From Saccoglossus kowalevskii (lineage: Eukaryota > Hemichordata > Enteropneusta > Harrimaniidae): a DNA stretch of 64,000 nt. Of this stretch, positions 13,501 to 28,100 are shown piece by piece; the stretch's first letter is position 1; each line of letters begins with the position of its first letter. The notes under the pieces were generated by a model. That model saw only the letters and a list, made by a program, of their open reading frames with translations, was not told where the DNA came from and made no database searches. The DNA lies in NCBI RefSeq assembly GCF_000003605.2, contig NW_003156737.1, forward strand, positions 568,489 through 632,488. The letters are read 5' to 3'. Position numbers and translations under genes: made by a program.

Positions 13501-16500
13501 TTATTTTGGGTCACTGAGATAGGACGTAATGGGAGGCATGCCTGCTTGTGGTGAGACACATTTGCCAAATTCAGAGTTCTAATAATGTTACGTGTTTATA
13601 ATTTCAAATACAATCAGGTTTATCGTTGAGATATATAAATGTTCAACTAAATAAACAACTAATACATTCAATATGAATATTGAAAAATGTTAAAAGCTTT
13701 TATAAAATTGGAATAAAGACCACTTTTCATTGTTACTTTAATAACCAACCTAAAAACCGATGCTAAATTATGGCTAGGAATATAAAAACGTTTCTACACT
13801 AAAAATGGAATTATTAATATGAAATATTATTTTATTGAATATTGAAACAGAATCGGACTTGTTTTCATACACAGAATTTGACCAACTTTCCACCAAAATA
13901 TATTTTATTTTTAACTATTTATTAATATCTTATCATAACAGACATGCTTATGTTTAGAACACTTGAATAGAGCGCCATCTACCGTCATTGTGTAAATTAT
14001 TTTGTATGTTGCAGTTAATCAGTGTGTAATTTTGTATTATATACAAACCAAGTAACGTCTGAAAAGTTGTCGTGAATGACATAACTACGAGACTAACATA
14101 GAGACATTTATCTAAGTCATGGTTTAATATGAATGAATAATGATGTGTGATACATATTTAGGATAACTATTCTTCGCTGGAATATGCGGGCATTGAATGT
14201 GTTGTTGAAAGCATTGATGGCGGAGGGATCAAAAGCATTATTTCTGTTATGGCAAATTAAATTATGTAACTGGGTCATTTGGTCGACGAGCTGTTTACAC
14301 TAATGTAAATTAAGAGAACACTTTAGCACAGCATATGTTTGAATGATTTTAGATTGAAAACCGCTAATTCACAGAACAATTATATAATCTTTCGACCAAA
14401 TATACAAGTTATTTGTAATCTATAAGTATATAATTCCGACAAACAAATCTTCACATTTTGGCAAGGAATTAAGGTACAATACCATTACAAATATACTCAT
14501 AAAAGACATTGCTAACAAGTTTGTATTATCTGTTAAATTTGATGTCATGAAGTTATGTAGTAACATTAGCCTTGAGTTGGAATCAACAGTTACGGCGTTT
14601 GCGAGCTATGCGTGTTAAAATCTGATCCAATTTTATCTGGAATACTTAAAATCCTGACATGCAATACTGTCTCGAATCCTACTTCAGAACACGTTTAACA
14701 CAACTAGGCTAGGGAGTATGAAATATTCCATGTTTGCTTGGATGCAGTGGCAACGGATGAAATCTCATATAACATGTATACATTTAGTAAAAAAGAGACA
14801 AGATATGAGGGCTGTATCCCCGTTTATATTAATTAATAGATTGATGTACCAATCCGTTCAGACAAGTCCACATTGTTCACATACATTTTTGTTTTTTTAT
14901 AACAAGAGATTTATAAAGTTATTCATGGATTAGTTATGTTATAAATGTTAGTCCTCAATATACCGAGTAATTACCACTTTGGAATTTTTTTTGAAAAATG
15001 ATATGATGTTGCTTATGTTATATGAATGAAGGGTACCTGAGTATATGTCTAATTGTCCATCGTATATGACTTTACTGATTCGCAGAATATCACCACGAGT
15101 ATCACAGTGTTCAATCTGAACAACTTATGTTTTCTATCTAATCACTTATTTTACAGTGTTTGGTCTTTGAACAAATGTTTAATATAATATGTGTGGCATC
15201 ACATGAGAACATTAAATACATAATTGATTGTATGTCGCACAACTTGGTCGTAAGAGGTACATACGTAATAGCATGCAAATAGCATCTGTTTACAGTTGTT
15301 TAGCTTTTATTCAAGAAAAAACTAAACGCAGAAGGCTTACTATTACACACCCATACTAATCTACGATTTTTAATAAACAGGCTTCATTTAATTACTTTCA
15401 CTATGTATTATTTATTATATGTGAGTACATGAGCAGTCACTATCCATGAATTCTGTCATATGGTTTCCATTCGTCTCGCCTGAACAACTTCACGGCGATG
15501 AATATACTCGTGATATTAAACTGTCACACATATCTTACGGTGCTCAAAACGCAGTGTACATAAAGTAAATAAGTCAATATCTCGATATGTGACAGTTCAA
15601 TGTACATACATAGTAAATTGCTATATCCCAGATAATTAGAATATTCCAGAAGATACCAGAGGAAGTAATAAATAATAACTCACAATAAAGGGTAAGTCAA
15701 TGCCGATTTTTGAAGTCTTCATTAATTGAACAGAAAAACTCATCACTTAAAACCCATATGCACTTTGTTCTTACGACATTGCTGCTTGAAGTATTTCGTC
15801 TTTTAATCAAAAATTTACGCCTCTGTAGTTATATCTGAACAATTTATAAAACCTTGAAATTACGCAATTTTTCTGAGTGAAAATTTCCATCAAAACAATT
15901 GAAAAACCCGTGCCATTTTGAGATTTTTCATAGTTGTAAACCTTACTTTGAGGATCTTTTTGAAAATTGGTAAAATAGAAGTAACCTGTTCTCCCGATTT
16001 CACCAGCCAATCATAAAAAATATTTTAGACTGCACTCCTACTAAAATATAAATTCCGATCCGAAATTAAAAGTCGACGCTACAGGTCATAACATTTCTGG
16101 TCATATATATATCCTGGTGGAGGGGGGGGGGCTTCTTATCAAAAAGAGTGAGAGTACAAGGGCTCCATCTAACATAAACCCTGCCTTCCAAAACCATTTA
16201 TAGATACATAATTTTGGTAAATTTCGAGAGTCTTAACAACAATTATGCAAGAAATTCGTAATGGGAAAGGGAAATTATCTTTCTAATTTCAAATGACGTA
16301 GGCTATAAAAACCAACAACCTTTTTATTAAATGCGTGAATTGACCGACATCGTGTTATATTGTACTAGCGTGATCTGCGTGTGTGCTAATAGCATTGCCT
16401 CGCATGTTTCTACTTCATATGATAAGACCGATATATATATGTAATAACTGACTGTTATTAATTTGCATTCCTTTAAAAAATAATTTTCAATATCCACCTT

Positions 16501-18154
16501 GCCTGAATGATTTCTGATTGACTTATTTTACCTGACAATTTCCAAGAATCAAAAGACTAAAGCACTAAGCTACATCTTTGTATATTGGGACTATTATTTC
16601 GCGTGTGTGTGTCAAGTTATGCGTCTGCACTTTTTCTTAACGCTCTTTTTATATTCGTCAGCCACACAGTCCAATAAATCATATACTTTAATAACGGCCC
16701 TCAAACAGCATGGAATAAAAAATGGATAGTCTATCATGCGAAAGTCAGCAGTCAATCTATTGACCCATTGAATCTTTTCACTTTTTATCAGACGGAATAT
16801 AGGTTTTACATCCTGGTAATTTAATAGTTGAAGGTTATGTTTGTGTAACCACGTTTTAAGGACACACAAAATAACAAAATCCGCCAGATATATTTTGAAA
16901 GACATAACAAAAATGCACATTATACAGAGTCTTGGCCACTTCTAACATTTTACATATATTCATTGTATTTTATTCATAAATGTCGACTACACTTAACACG
17001 TCATTGCCAGGCAAATAGCCACTGGCATGTATAAGAGCAGATCCATTAAATATATTGGTTGCTGGACATAAGTCTATTTCCAATCACATGTTACGCTCAT
17101 GCATGTTTGTATTTAATTCATTATTTTATACCATATAATATTTAAACATATTTTTATTCGGGTTTCTATATCGAAACCGTTAGGAAAACTGCTATTAACA
17201 AAATTAAGATCAGGTCGGCTTTCCATCGACTAATATTTATTCCTATAACGCGTTGCGTTGACGTGTTGGTTTGGTTAGATCGAACCAGCAGAAGTAATTC
17301 TCTCTTCGTTTGCATGGGTCAAATTCACTGACAAAAAGCAAGTTCTTGATGGTTGTTTTCCTCACGACGTACAGTATATATCGCACAGATGTAACATTAG
17401 CTAAATAAGGTTTGTAGTATCACTAAATTTGTTTTTGTAATTATTGTTACTCACACTAAATATCATACTTGTTCCTATAGTCTATTTCTGCCTGTTCGAC
17501 ACTTGTTTACAATATATGTACCGACACAAATAATGTGCGAAAATTGTTTTAGAACAAGTGTAAATAACTGTATATTTTTTACGTTATTATTGCAAATAGT
17601 TATATGTTTTTGCGTTTCGTCCTAGTTACCTAACGATTTATTTTATAGAATCGTAATTGTATTCTTATTCCATGTCTTGATATATATATATAATTATTTT
17701 GGCACATGGTCAAGAGCCAGTCGGTAAATTTTAGTATTTGAGTTCTTTATCTAATTCTAGCAACTTATCGACTATTTTGGTGGATTCCAGGAAAGAGTGT
17801 GGTAGCCATACCTGATTTGCATATTTTAAACATTACGTACCAATAATCTTCCTAATCGCTTGATATGTGAACAAGCAAATTACAACCTATACAAAATACA
17901 AGTGGTATATCAAACGAACGGTATTACAATGCAGAATTCTATAACATATTTGTAATTCTCTCATGAAATACTCAAAAAGAGAAATTACACTAAAGTTAAA
18001 CATATACGTTACATGAGGGTCAAGAAATTGAATTGCTCATTACTCCGGTATTTTTACGTCTGAAATACATTTTGAATTAAAAAAATATGATAATGTCATT
18101 ATGTTTTCACAATCCTAATTTGTATAATCACGTAACAGAATAACACAATACAGC

Positions 18155-18179
18155 TATATATATATATATATATATATAT
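18155..18179. repeat. (TA)n microsatellite
   Basis: A run of about twelve TA dinucleotides. Simple repeat. Confidence 0.95.
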
Positions 18180-18386
18180 TTAATATACTCACAAAATAAC
18201 AAATGATGCATCAAATAGAAGTAATATTAATGTGGAAGTAATATTTAATGTTTTAATTCTAGACAAAATAATACCTTTGATATCTGACCAATACATAAAA
18301 ATACAAATGCTAGATTAAATGAGGCCAATCATGAATGTTTCCGATTCCACATCAAATGTTGCCGAATATAGGTCAAGTGAAGTAAA

Positions 18387-18458
18387 AACGCAATTGTAAA
18401 CAGGAATTGCAAATCAAACAATAAAGTGGAAACGCAATTGTAAACTGGAATTGCAAAT
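18387..18458. repeat. Imperfect tandem duplication, period 44
   Basis: Bases 18387-18414 recur at 18431-18458 with one visible substitution (AAACAGG against AAACTGG). Each copy begins AACGCAATTG and ends AATTGCAAAT. Further degenerate AATTGCAAAT-like pieces follow to about 18520. No coding role is apparent. Confidence 0.8.
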
Positions 18459-19439
18459 GAAAAAGCAAATTGGAAATGCAAACTCGTTTTGTAGGGCAAA
18501 CTGCAATTACAAATCTGGAGAGCAAATGTACCTTCAATAATGAATACATTTTAAAATGTAAAGTGGAAGTGAATATTGAGAATGAAAAACATATTTTCGA
18601 GTTATATCAGTCTAAGCTACGGTCACCTGCCTGTGATAACTATTGTAAAAAACATTGTTCTACAGTTATTCAACAAGATATAATTGTCATAACAGAATTC
18701 CAATATTAGTAGCATATCTTGGCTTGTATATAGCGCCTAAACATGATGGTGATTTGATATACATGTAAAGTTACTGCATCTCGATTATACCATATACTAG
18801 CGACAGTCGGAAAAGTTACATGTGTTCGATAGAGCCAGCGGTCCTTTCGGAAGTGCAATAATTTATATTTTCCCGGGTTGTCATTAGTGTCCACTGCTAA
18901 TACATCGTTGACTCACTTGCAAAGTGTCTCATGTAGTCAATCAAACACGCTAAAGTCAGTAAGGCCTAACTTCTGAGAATTGCCACATACAGATTAAAAT
19001 CCTTTGTATGTTTTAGTGCTAGATACTGCGATGTAGTGACGATAAGCACCTCACCTTCAGTTAACCTTTTACCACTACCATCTGCTAGCTTATCTAACCC
19101 TAGTTCGTCCACTACAATGATCCTAGCCATTGAGAAATACCAATGAAGACCACCTTCTCACTTTTCAGTGAATCAAAAGTCTACACTTAGCGAGTTTCCA
19201 TCCAACCTGGTTCACTTGCAATTTAAAAGATAAGACCCATTCGTAGCGCAATGCTTTTTTCCCGGCACAAATTCATAGTTTCAAACTATATTTTTGACAT
19301 TATACTATGAGACTGTGTATGATGCATGCAAACCTCAAGTATGTGTTACGGTAAGTTAAATGCAAGTGTTCATTATTTTTGGTGTATGCAACAAATATGG
19401 GACCATAACCATACTCAATTTGCATATTGAGTTATAAAC

Positions 19440-20450
19440 CTTGTCGTCTTAAAGATGAAATAGACGTGATTGCTTTCTGTTCCGAAGTTCACTGAACAAT
19501 GCTCTTTAAAGTTGATTGATGTACGAATGCGAAACTTGAAAGTACGTTATAAATGTTCGTGATTATTACATTCTATTTACGGAATATACAGCGTGTTGCG
19601 TGTTATATTTTGTGAGTGGTCAAATAAATTACATTTTAAGCGTACTCAATTTATTCCAATGCATTTGTCGTTTTATATTTTACATTTCAGGAAATTATAT
19701 TGTAAGTGTTTATTTCCCACAATTATTTCAGCAACAATTCACGCACACAAACGCACATGATTAACAGTTCTTTTATTATTCATGAAATAAAACATACATA
19801 ATTCACATAATCAATATGTTTGTTAGTGTGCATGAAAGATGTAAGTTTTATGCAAATAACACGTGGTCGTTGGTTAAATAACTCTGGCATCATCGATATT
19901 ATGGTCAAGCTCCATCTTTGGACTGCTAGAATTCGTGATGCTATGTTCTATTTGCTACGACAAACATACATGACGGATATCACATGTCCAAATATATTTC
20001 TTCACCAATTTGACTATGTAGTGTAATGTCCTTGTGTATTGTTATGTCAATTGTTGTCAGCAATTTGTTTTGTGCCTCTTATATTGTAAATTTCCCTACG
20101 TGACTTTTGTCTAAAGATATACGGTTGGGATTATTATTTTCGTTCTACACATAATTCAGATTGTGGTTGCTGAAACATCATTGGCTTTACTGGCACTGTA
20201 CACCTTCGTTATTGCTTAGTATCAGCTGTTACGAATACGCTTACTCCATATTTCTGGCGGTCGATATGTCAATACCTGTGTGGTCGGTCTGTGTATAGTA
20301 GTTTATCAGTTGACTATGATGGAGTAGCGTTTGTAATCTCGACGTTTAGCGAAATACTACCGCCGTTATGGCACGATAAACGTCACCGACACGTCAGTAA
20401 TGCTGAACAACATCGTGGTATGTGTATTCAAACAAACAGAGACAAACATG
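19440..20450 (+). repeat. Left arm of a decayed 3-kb inverted duplication
   Basis: This arm matches the reverse complement of about 21.2-22.39 kb in collinear blocks. The best block includes a perfect 29-base identity (19625-19653 against 22141-22169). It continues through a shared TTTATTATTCATGAAATAAAACATAC region carrying an AATAAA at 19786-19791. A weaker second block (about 20335-20450) contains an ACGATAAAC core. The short reading frame preserved in the right arm is broken by stops here. It looks like a decayed copy of the same gene 3' end or mobile element. Confidence 0.75.
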
Positions 20451-21199
20451 TCATGCGATGAAACGGTGTATATGTTTATAAGCGATATGCAAATTTCAGA
20501 CTAGATAAAAAATACCTTTGTGTTGGGTTTCCATGAACTGAGAAGCTTTATTCTATCACTCTCAGACGTAATTTATTTATTCGGGAACGTCGATTTGCGA
20601 TACAGCCAATGGGCCAAACCATAACGGTATCTTTATATATAATTACGCTATATTGCCTTCTTTGCGCTGGAAGGCACGACCACCTGTCGAAGCTAGTTAT
20701 TGTCAAAGCCGCCAAATACATTAAGGCTTGATTAGCAAATGCCCTTGAACATCTGTGCGAAATATCACCTGTATTGTAAGAATATCGAAGTGTACACAAT
20801 CTTTTTCCAGCCACATTTATAGAAAATGTTCAGTTTATCTTAGACTCACTCAGCATGTCAGTGAGCAAACACAAATATGAACTGTATCAGGAACAATATA
20901 TTTACTGTATGAAGGCGTTATATAAAGAAATGTTCGGGTGTTCTGTCCGTACAGGTTGTTTTTACGGCAATTCATATGTCAGTAAAGACATTTTACTGTC
21001 ATTCCGAAACGATTTGCAATGATTTTCAAAACGTTTAGCACACAATTTACTTCTGGTCTCATGTAATCTTGATCGTTGGTGTAATTGTGACATTTCACAA
21101 CATTTTAAAATTGACTAAGGGTTGGCCATGAACAACATCCAGGACGCTGTTGTGATGTAGGTAGATAGATTCAATCGCTCAAACCATAAAAGCTGTGAT

Positions 21200-22390
21200 A
21201 TATACGGTACCGTTGTAAGCTATTTTGGTCTCCGCGTACAGTTCGAACAGCTAACATGATGATGTCCCAAAGTGACTGCCGTGGCGTCAAGTTTATCGTA
21301 CCATATCGGCCGTGATTTTCCACGTTAAACGTCACGACTGCGAATAATATGCATACTCAGCGTGTGGTTAACCCATACACACACATAGATTACATATACA
21401 TGTATTGCACATATTGATGTGACCGCCAACAATACACGGTAAACTTATTTGAGTCGTATTAATACTATAGTAAGCAATAATAAGGTTCTCATTGTTACTA
21501 AAGTATCTCGCCACTGCATGCAGACGCGCTAACCACCCAACCATATTAACTGACCCGAAAAGCTTGTAGTGAACACGCCCCAAGCAGCGAATAGATGGAA
21601 ATACCCTAACCGAATCTCAGACAGCACAAACAACGTATAATATTATATGATTCAATACGAACCACTCAGTCGATGAGATGTTAATAATTACCGAAAAACA
21701 ATTAATTACATATTAACGTACAACACGAGATTTTAACCCGCGCGGGGAGTATGGCCTAGCAAATATATAATTTAAATGATAGCACATGTTTTCGTGGATA
21801 TTTTCAAGATTCGTTGCCTGTCCAAAGGATGTCAGAACCTGTCCAAATCATGCCAGAGCACCATCAATATTATGCTCATGTTCACCAGCAATGTTTATTT
21901 AACTAACGACCAAGTGTTATTTATTTTATCATATCGAATAGATAACCCAAAGCCCTACATAACGGAATTATCATGCACATCAACAACCATACGTGATTAC
22001 GTGAATTGTGTATGTTTTATTTCATGAATAATAAAAGATCTGTTTGTGTACGTGCATTGTTGCTGGAATAAATATGGGAAATAAACACTTACAATTTGAT
22101 TTCCAGAAATGTAAAATATAAAATGACAAACGCATTGGAATAAATTGAGTACGCTTAAAATGTAATTTACTTTACCAATCAAATGGGACAACACTCAATA
22201 CGCTGTTGTTCATGTAGTAAAGTGAATGTATCGATTTTCTAAAGATCTCATTCTATGAACGTACTCCATGATTGAGCATTCGTACATCGACCAGCTTTAA
22301 TAGAGCGTTTCTCAGTGAGTTCGAGTGGAACAATGTAGAACATGCTGTCACACTGTGATGCAATCTCCGATACAAAGTTTGCATCTTTGT
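21200..22390 (-). repeat. Right arm of a decayed 3-kb inverted duplication
   Basis: Reverse-complement partner of 19.44-20.45 kb, with the axis of symmetry near 20.9 kb. Read on the minus strand, a 49-codon open frame is followed by about 230 bases and an AATAAA (22016-22021 on the plus coordinate), an arrangement resembling a last exon with 3' UTR. A second block lies further along the minus strand at about 21.34-21.22 kb. It is preceded by TTATTCGCAG, a possible splice acceptor, and stays open for some 40 codons. The left arm has stops at the equivalent places. Confidence 0.75.
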
Positions 22391-22397
22391 CGCACAT
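22248..22397 (-). CDS. Short reading frame in duplicated arm, unidentified
   Basis: I do not recognise this product. The frame encodes 49 residues from an ATG and ends in ...QSWSTFIE. The AG-containing sequence AATATAAAGCAAG just upstream could be a splice acceptor, so this may be the last exon of a gene or the 3' end of a mobile-element ORF rather than a stand-alone peptide. Supporting coding character, it is followed by a plausible 3' UTR with AATAAA. Against it, the frame is short, the homologous left arm is broken, and no upstream exon could be joined. It may be part of a pseudogene. Confidence 0.25.
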   Translation of the reverse strand: MCDKDANFVSEIASQCDSMFYIVPLELTEKRSIKAGRCTNAQSWSTFIE

Positions 22398-22399
22398 AA

Positions 22400-25138
22400 A
22401 CTTGCTTTATATTTAGAAAATCAGAAAAATTACATATTTTATGTAACAGTCAGATTAGTCTAGATGATTTCTTAATGTGCTCGGTAAAAATTCTACACTT
22501 ATTTAAAGCAACTAAAAAGTGAGCGAAAACTTATTATGCGCAGTATCACTGATCAATAGTTTTATTGAAGTCATCATGTTTGTGTTCTCTGTCATAATTG
22601 GTCAATACGTTGTCACATAGGGTTATATAGAATTCCGCTTAACTATTGAGATCCGTCAATATTAGTTCTTATCAACAAGTCACATTCAAGTTCACATTCT
22701 GATAACTCGACATGAACACAATTATTGGACGTAATTTAAATTACATTCATGTAATTTCGACATTTCTTTGTGAACAGTGAACGTTCACCTTGACAGCGAA
22801 TTCGTGATAACAATAATATCAGGTGTCCCTAGATACGTATTCCAGCGTAGAAGCTGCGTATAAACCAACAACACTTTGGTTCGACTCACGCTCGATGCCT
22901 CGAGTTACGAGATTTGTATCTTCGATGGATTATTTTCGCAATGCAGTTAATGTCAAGTATTTATAAGACTTTATAGTGCTCTTAATCTGGTGTGAACACC
23001 TTTCGGATACTGAAAATTCTTTTCTTGTCAAAGCTGAATAAATGTCATTGTCTTATGATCGTTTTCCATAGGACGAACACTATTGTGACATCATTTTGGG
23101 AATAGCTCATAATGTGTTTAGTTTTATAACATGTGACCACTAGGTAATTAGTGGAATAAGGACCTGTCTTAGAATAGTCACTATAATGACACACAGACAA
23201 GTGCTCCTCTTGCAAATTAACCGGGAGCATATGTTACATAATGTTTCGCTTTGAGCAGCTTGTTATATAACGTATTATTACCAATACGGACAGACAAAAT
23301 CAACATGCATCTATATACGTGATCAGAATCATAATTGTTTAAACTCAAAGATTTCAAATTCTAGTTAATTTTCAATGTTGTAATGAGGCTTTCTATTATA
23401 AGGTAAACTCGGCATGTTAATATTCTTCACTGACTGACTGACTGAAAAATGCCTCAATGGAGTGGGTGTTGTATAAGATCTGGTGGCGACATGAAGCATT
23501 GTCTGGTTGAAGACTTTCCAGTTTCTGACAGAATATTGCAAATCCTCAAGGCCACGCTAAACGCTGTGCAAATAAAATCATGAAATGAATGTAATGCGTT
23601 TTTCTCGTCACTTGAGTGGTTCTTAGATCTACTTGAATTGAACTTCTGGAAATAGTTTATATTGCTTTACAAAGCTAAAATTACGTATTACAAGTGGAAA
23701 TATCTGATTTGCTATTCTAATATATCAAGTCAGTGGACACCAAGTGAAAACGACTTGGACGAGGGACATTAAAGATATCCTACATTTATGAACTTCTTAA
23801 CATGCGATATTTAATCTTCTGTATCATAAAAATGAATTGGTATCTTGAAATTCGTGAATATAAATCCAACATAGACAGGTCTCGTCTTCCTAATTGATTA
23901 TGCAAACCACACGCAAATATAAAATGTCAACAAAGATTACTTCAATATATTTGAAGAGATCGTTGAATTTGGGTATTGTGAATATATGATTGCGTAAGAA
24001 TATACAAATCAGGAATGTGAGTGCAATTACCAAAATATTTATATCCAGTTTGATTATATGCGATCATGTCACGTAGCGTTGGGTACAATATCTTAATTAA
24101 TTGCCAGAAGAATCACAACGTCAGATGTTGATTTCACGTTGATACTGCGCATGCGTTCAAACTACCTGGGTATATGTACAATTGCAATTGAGGCAATCGT
24201 TTAGACGGAAGCAAGCTGTACTGAGGTTGCTCGAAAAAAACTGCGCTCAAAAACGTGCCACAGTGTGCTGAGCGTCGAGTGTGGTAATACCCAAGGCAAT
24301 CGGTAAGCACTGTAGTGACCACTTTATATCGAAAAACGCTAGTTATGTTTGATTGGTACCAATTTATCACCTAAATGAAAATTGATTGTTGAAATTTTCT
24401 TATTTTATGTTTTAGGTAAATTTTGACGTTGATTTAAATGTACAATTTTAAATATGTTTTTATTTAATAACGAGGTAAACATGCGTTGCTTTTGCGAATT
24501 GCGTGCAGACCAATCTAGAAATTCAGTCACGCATGATGTTGTCATTTATGTTTTTATGTGATGTTTTGATCTGTGTTGACGTTTTTCATATAAATTATGT
24601 AATGTATCGACACGCACACGGAATATTACGAATAAGTGTTCTACTTAGACATAGATTTACGACATCGGTAATTGCAAAAACAAACCAATGTCCTTCGTGA
24701 ACACATATCAGTATTTTATCAGGATTTTACTAACATTTTCTATCTATAACGTCAAACCACGTTATCAACATGCTCACATTTATCATTATATAGTCCCGTT
24801 TGAATAAAATGGCGTTTGGTTTATAAATAAAATAATTTAATATTAAGACGGCTATACAAAGTGACATATGGTTATCGTAACACTATTACATCACGGGGAA
24901 CATGCTAATTACAAAGTGATTGATTTCAAAAATATGCACTGGACGTTTTTATTGTATTTATGGAAGTATATGTGCATGCCGCTTGTTTCGTAGTTGATGT
25001 CATATCCACGTATAACATATTGAATACTGACTGGTAGTAAATCCGATCCACGCATCTATGATGTTGATGGGTGTAATATAGCTTCAAACAAAATATTCAG
25101 CAAATAAAAAAAAACTTTGGACGGATATATTTGTATCA

Positions 25139-25175
<37 letters not shown>

Positions 25176-28100
25176 CGTGATAATAAAATAACAACCAACA
25201 ATCAAGTACTTAATCAGTTCAAAGGAAATGTAATCAATGTAATAGTAATAATCTGTATCGATTTTATATTCTCCTTGCGCAACCGCGTGATTAGTTATGG
25301 ATATCAGTATTTGTATTAATTAAAACTAATATCCTAGTTATGTGTCACCGGCAAAAACAAGAAGATATTAATAACTATTTTGAAGTGCAAACTATTGGGC
25401 ATGCCGGGGTTCGTGTGTTGTGCATATATGCTCATGTTCTCATTTATAGTATTCCATTGATTAAATCACCATGCATTGCTTGTGCTGACACAATACTTTC
25501 GAATTGTAAATCATGAGTGTTTCTGTGTCAACTTAATTAAGGAATAAATAAATTGATCTCTATTTTCAAAATCGTGTAAGCCAATGCATACAGATCCCTT
25601 GAAATTTCGTTAGGAGCTATTCTATTATTGCATCTATTAAATGTCAATTCAGTCTGTTTATTTTCTGATCGACATATGTATTCAGTAGCATTGTCATAGC
25701 AATATCCCTGTGATGAATGACTTATCAAAACTAAACTCAACAGTTAATTACATACTGCCAATGTACTGAATATCAAAGAAATGAACATGTTTTCCTATTT
25801 TATTAAATCACGTTGTGCATATATAAGACGTTTGTGACATTTCTTTAGAAAATTAGAGTCATCCTGATTTAACAGATTAAACTGATTCATAGTATGCACA
25901 AGTTTCTTTAGCATTACCCAGAGATATATAAGTACGTCTTTGATATTACGTGGAGCAGCAAGATTTACTTACATCTCACAATCATAGCAAGACGGTGTAA
26001 ACAGAAAATACAATTAGGTTATTAAGGGGCGTCTTTGTATTTAAGTGAAAAACATCAAATAAGAGATTCCAGTAGTCAATTTCTACAAAAAATAGTACGT
26101 CAGTTGTAAATAAGTGTGACGAAGTTATAATAGGATGAGAAAGGAGGATAGAAAATTATACAAACATGTTAATTGATTTTAAATCACATTCAAAATTGTT
26201 CTGAAATGTTAACATTACAATTTCAAATTTTCGCAATATTTTTTATTTAATATTTTTTACTTTTAGAAATATTTTAGTCAATATTTGTCTTGGTACGCGC
26301 TTAAATAAAATATGAATACTGTGTTTCGCAATACACCACGCTATCTCATGTGTAATTATTCTCTATTATTTACGACTCGCTAAACCACGATTGCCCCTCC
26401 CCCTTCCTAATTGCGATAAACATTCCTAATTACTTGTCAAGGTATAAGTTTAGAAACAGTATATTCGAATGACTGAAACAAAAAATATAGTCACATTAGG
26501 CACGGGAGGTGAAATGACTCCCCATCACACCATTGTATAGATTTCAACAGATTTATTCAATCAGATAGGGTTGTCTTGTTGCCTTGTGTTTCAACTGATA
26601 TACGCTCTTTTCCTTGGTTTTGTATGTAGCTACAGGCTCCAATACACAAACATCAGTCCAGTCTCCAAGTCGTTCCAGAATGTCGGCTAGGCTCAGCCAC
26701 CACACATTAGTCAATCCCCAAGGTGTTAGTGAACTGGTATCAGAGCACTGAGTAGACATTTCCTCAGTGTACTAGTTTCTCTCATGGCCGCTATGCATCG
26801 GATGGCCTTCTACCCTGCCAAAGGCGGCGTCCCTCAGGGACGTCTATGAATAGCTTACTATCTACTTTAATAGTTCAGGCATTTCAGATTTCGAATCAGT
26901 TGGCTAACCGACTGACTAATATTTATAGGCGAATACATATCAAAAACATGTATGTACTCATTAAGATTATAAAAAAACGATCGAAACTTCTTTTCATCTA
27001 AACAAATTAGTCTAATTTTAGATTATTACGATTAAACTTCATCATTTTAGCATAAATAAATATATGTTGTGTTGTGTTGTGAGTTGAAGTACACGACACC
27101 GCCTTCTCGAGAGTGGTATAAATGCCAAATCTGATCAGACTAATATAGTCGCGTAAACATATTTTTTTTTAATCGGATGTACATTGTTGTGGACGGATAA
27201 AGTCCAGCACAGGTCCTTTCCCTTATTAACACACAGCAAGACAATCTGAGTATGCGAAGTCAGTCAAAATGAAGGACTACTCCGTTTATTGAGAAACTGG
27301 ATGAACGTTGTGTACAAGACAAAACTAACAAGACTAACAGGTGAAACGTGCTTTCGGTCGGACGCGTGTTTTTGCGTGTATAGCGCGTGATCGTTGAGAT
27401 TACTTCTCCTACGTTCGCAATGGGTCCGACTTTTAAAATGGTCAATCTGGTAAGATTGTGTTTGTTTCTAATGCTTATAACTCAGCGACTAAAGGCCGGA
27501 TCGTAATCAGAGAAACATGTATAAGTAACTATAAACACGAACTAGAACATAAAAACATTTGTATAAACATCGATCAATAATTGCACAATAAATGGGAATT
27601 TTCGATCTCCGCGCGACATACATAATGGAAGTACATAAACTTTCTTACATTAGATTAATTACATAAGATGCATTATGATCGTGTAAATCTTAGAAAAATG
27701 TTTCATTTGTATGATAGCATGAACACAGAAAATGTTCATCAACATCAGATAAATCTATTTTGTAAGTAAATCTGTTAAGATAAATTGGATTATGTGAACC
27801 GATATTGATGACCAATACCAAATACACGGGTGTGCCGTATTTAATCACGCTATAAAACCCCGTATGTTAAATAAACCACACAAAACAGCTGTGTTTATGT
27901 CGTGTTTCTATGTTTCTGTGCGTTTCTTCTTGGGTTGTTCAGTTATTTGTGACGCTGCGAGTCGAAGAAGCATTTCCTTTTCTGGTCTTTGTGGCAAAAA
28001 TTCTGAAAAAAAAATTGTATTTCAGGCAATAATGAATCCTCTTGTTACCATTCCTTGGCTAGATCAGAAGCAGTTTATTTATTACAAAATACTTACGATA

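Larger units (their letters stand above)
10524..19439. other. Intergenic, no supported gene
   Basis: Open frames of 85 codons at 11.14-11.40 kb (-) and 102 codons at 16.61-16.92 kb (-) were examined. They have no recognisable motif, and a few of this length are expected by chance. The region contains a ten-base G run at 16122-16131, a short tandem duplication at 18.39-18.46 kb and a TA array at 18.16 kb. A single CTCF-like GCGCCATCTA core lies at 13971-13981. Nothing else is evident. Confidence 0.6.

Noticed and set aside
16612-16920. 102-codon minus-strand frame
   Set aside because: No motif, no splice sites or signal peptide fitting a gene, and a few frames of this size are expected by chance in 128 kb of two-strand AT-rich sequence.
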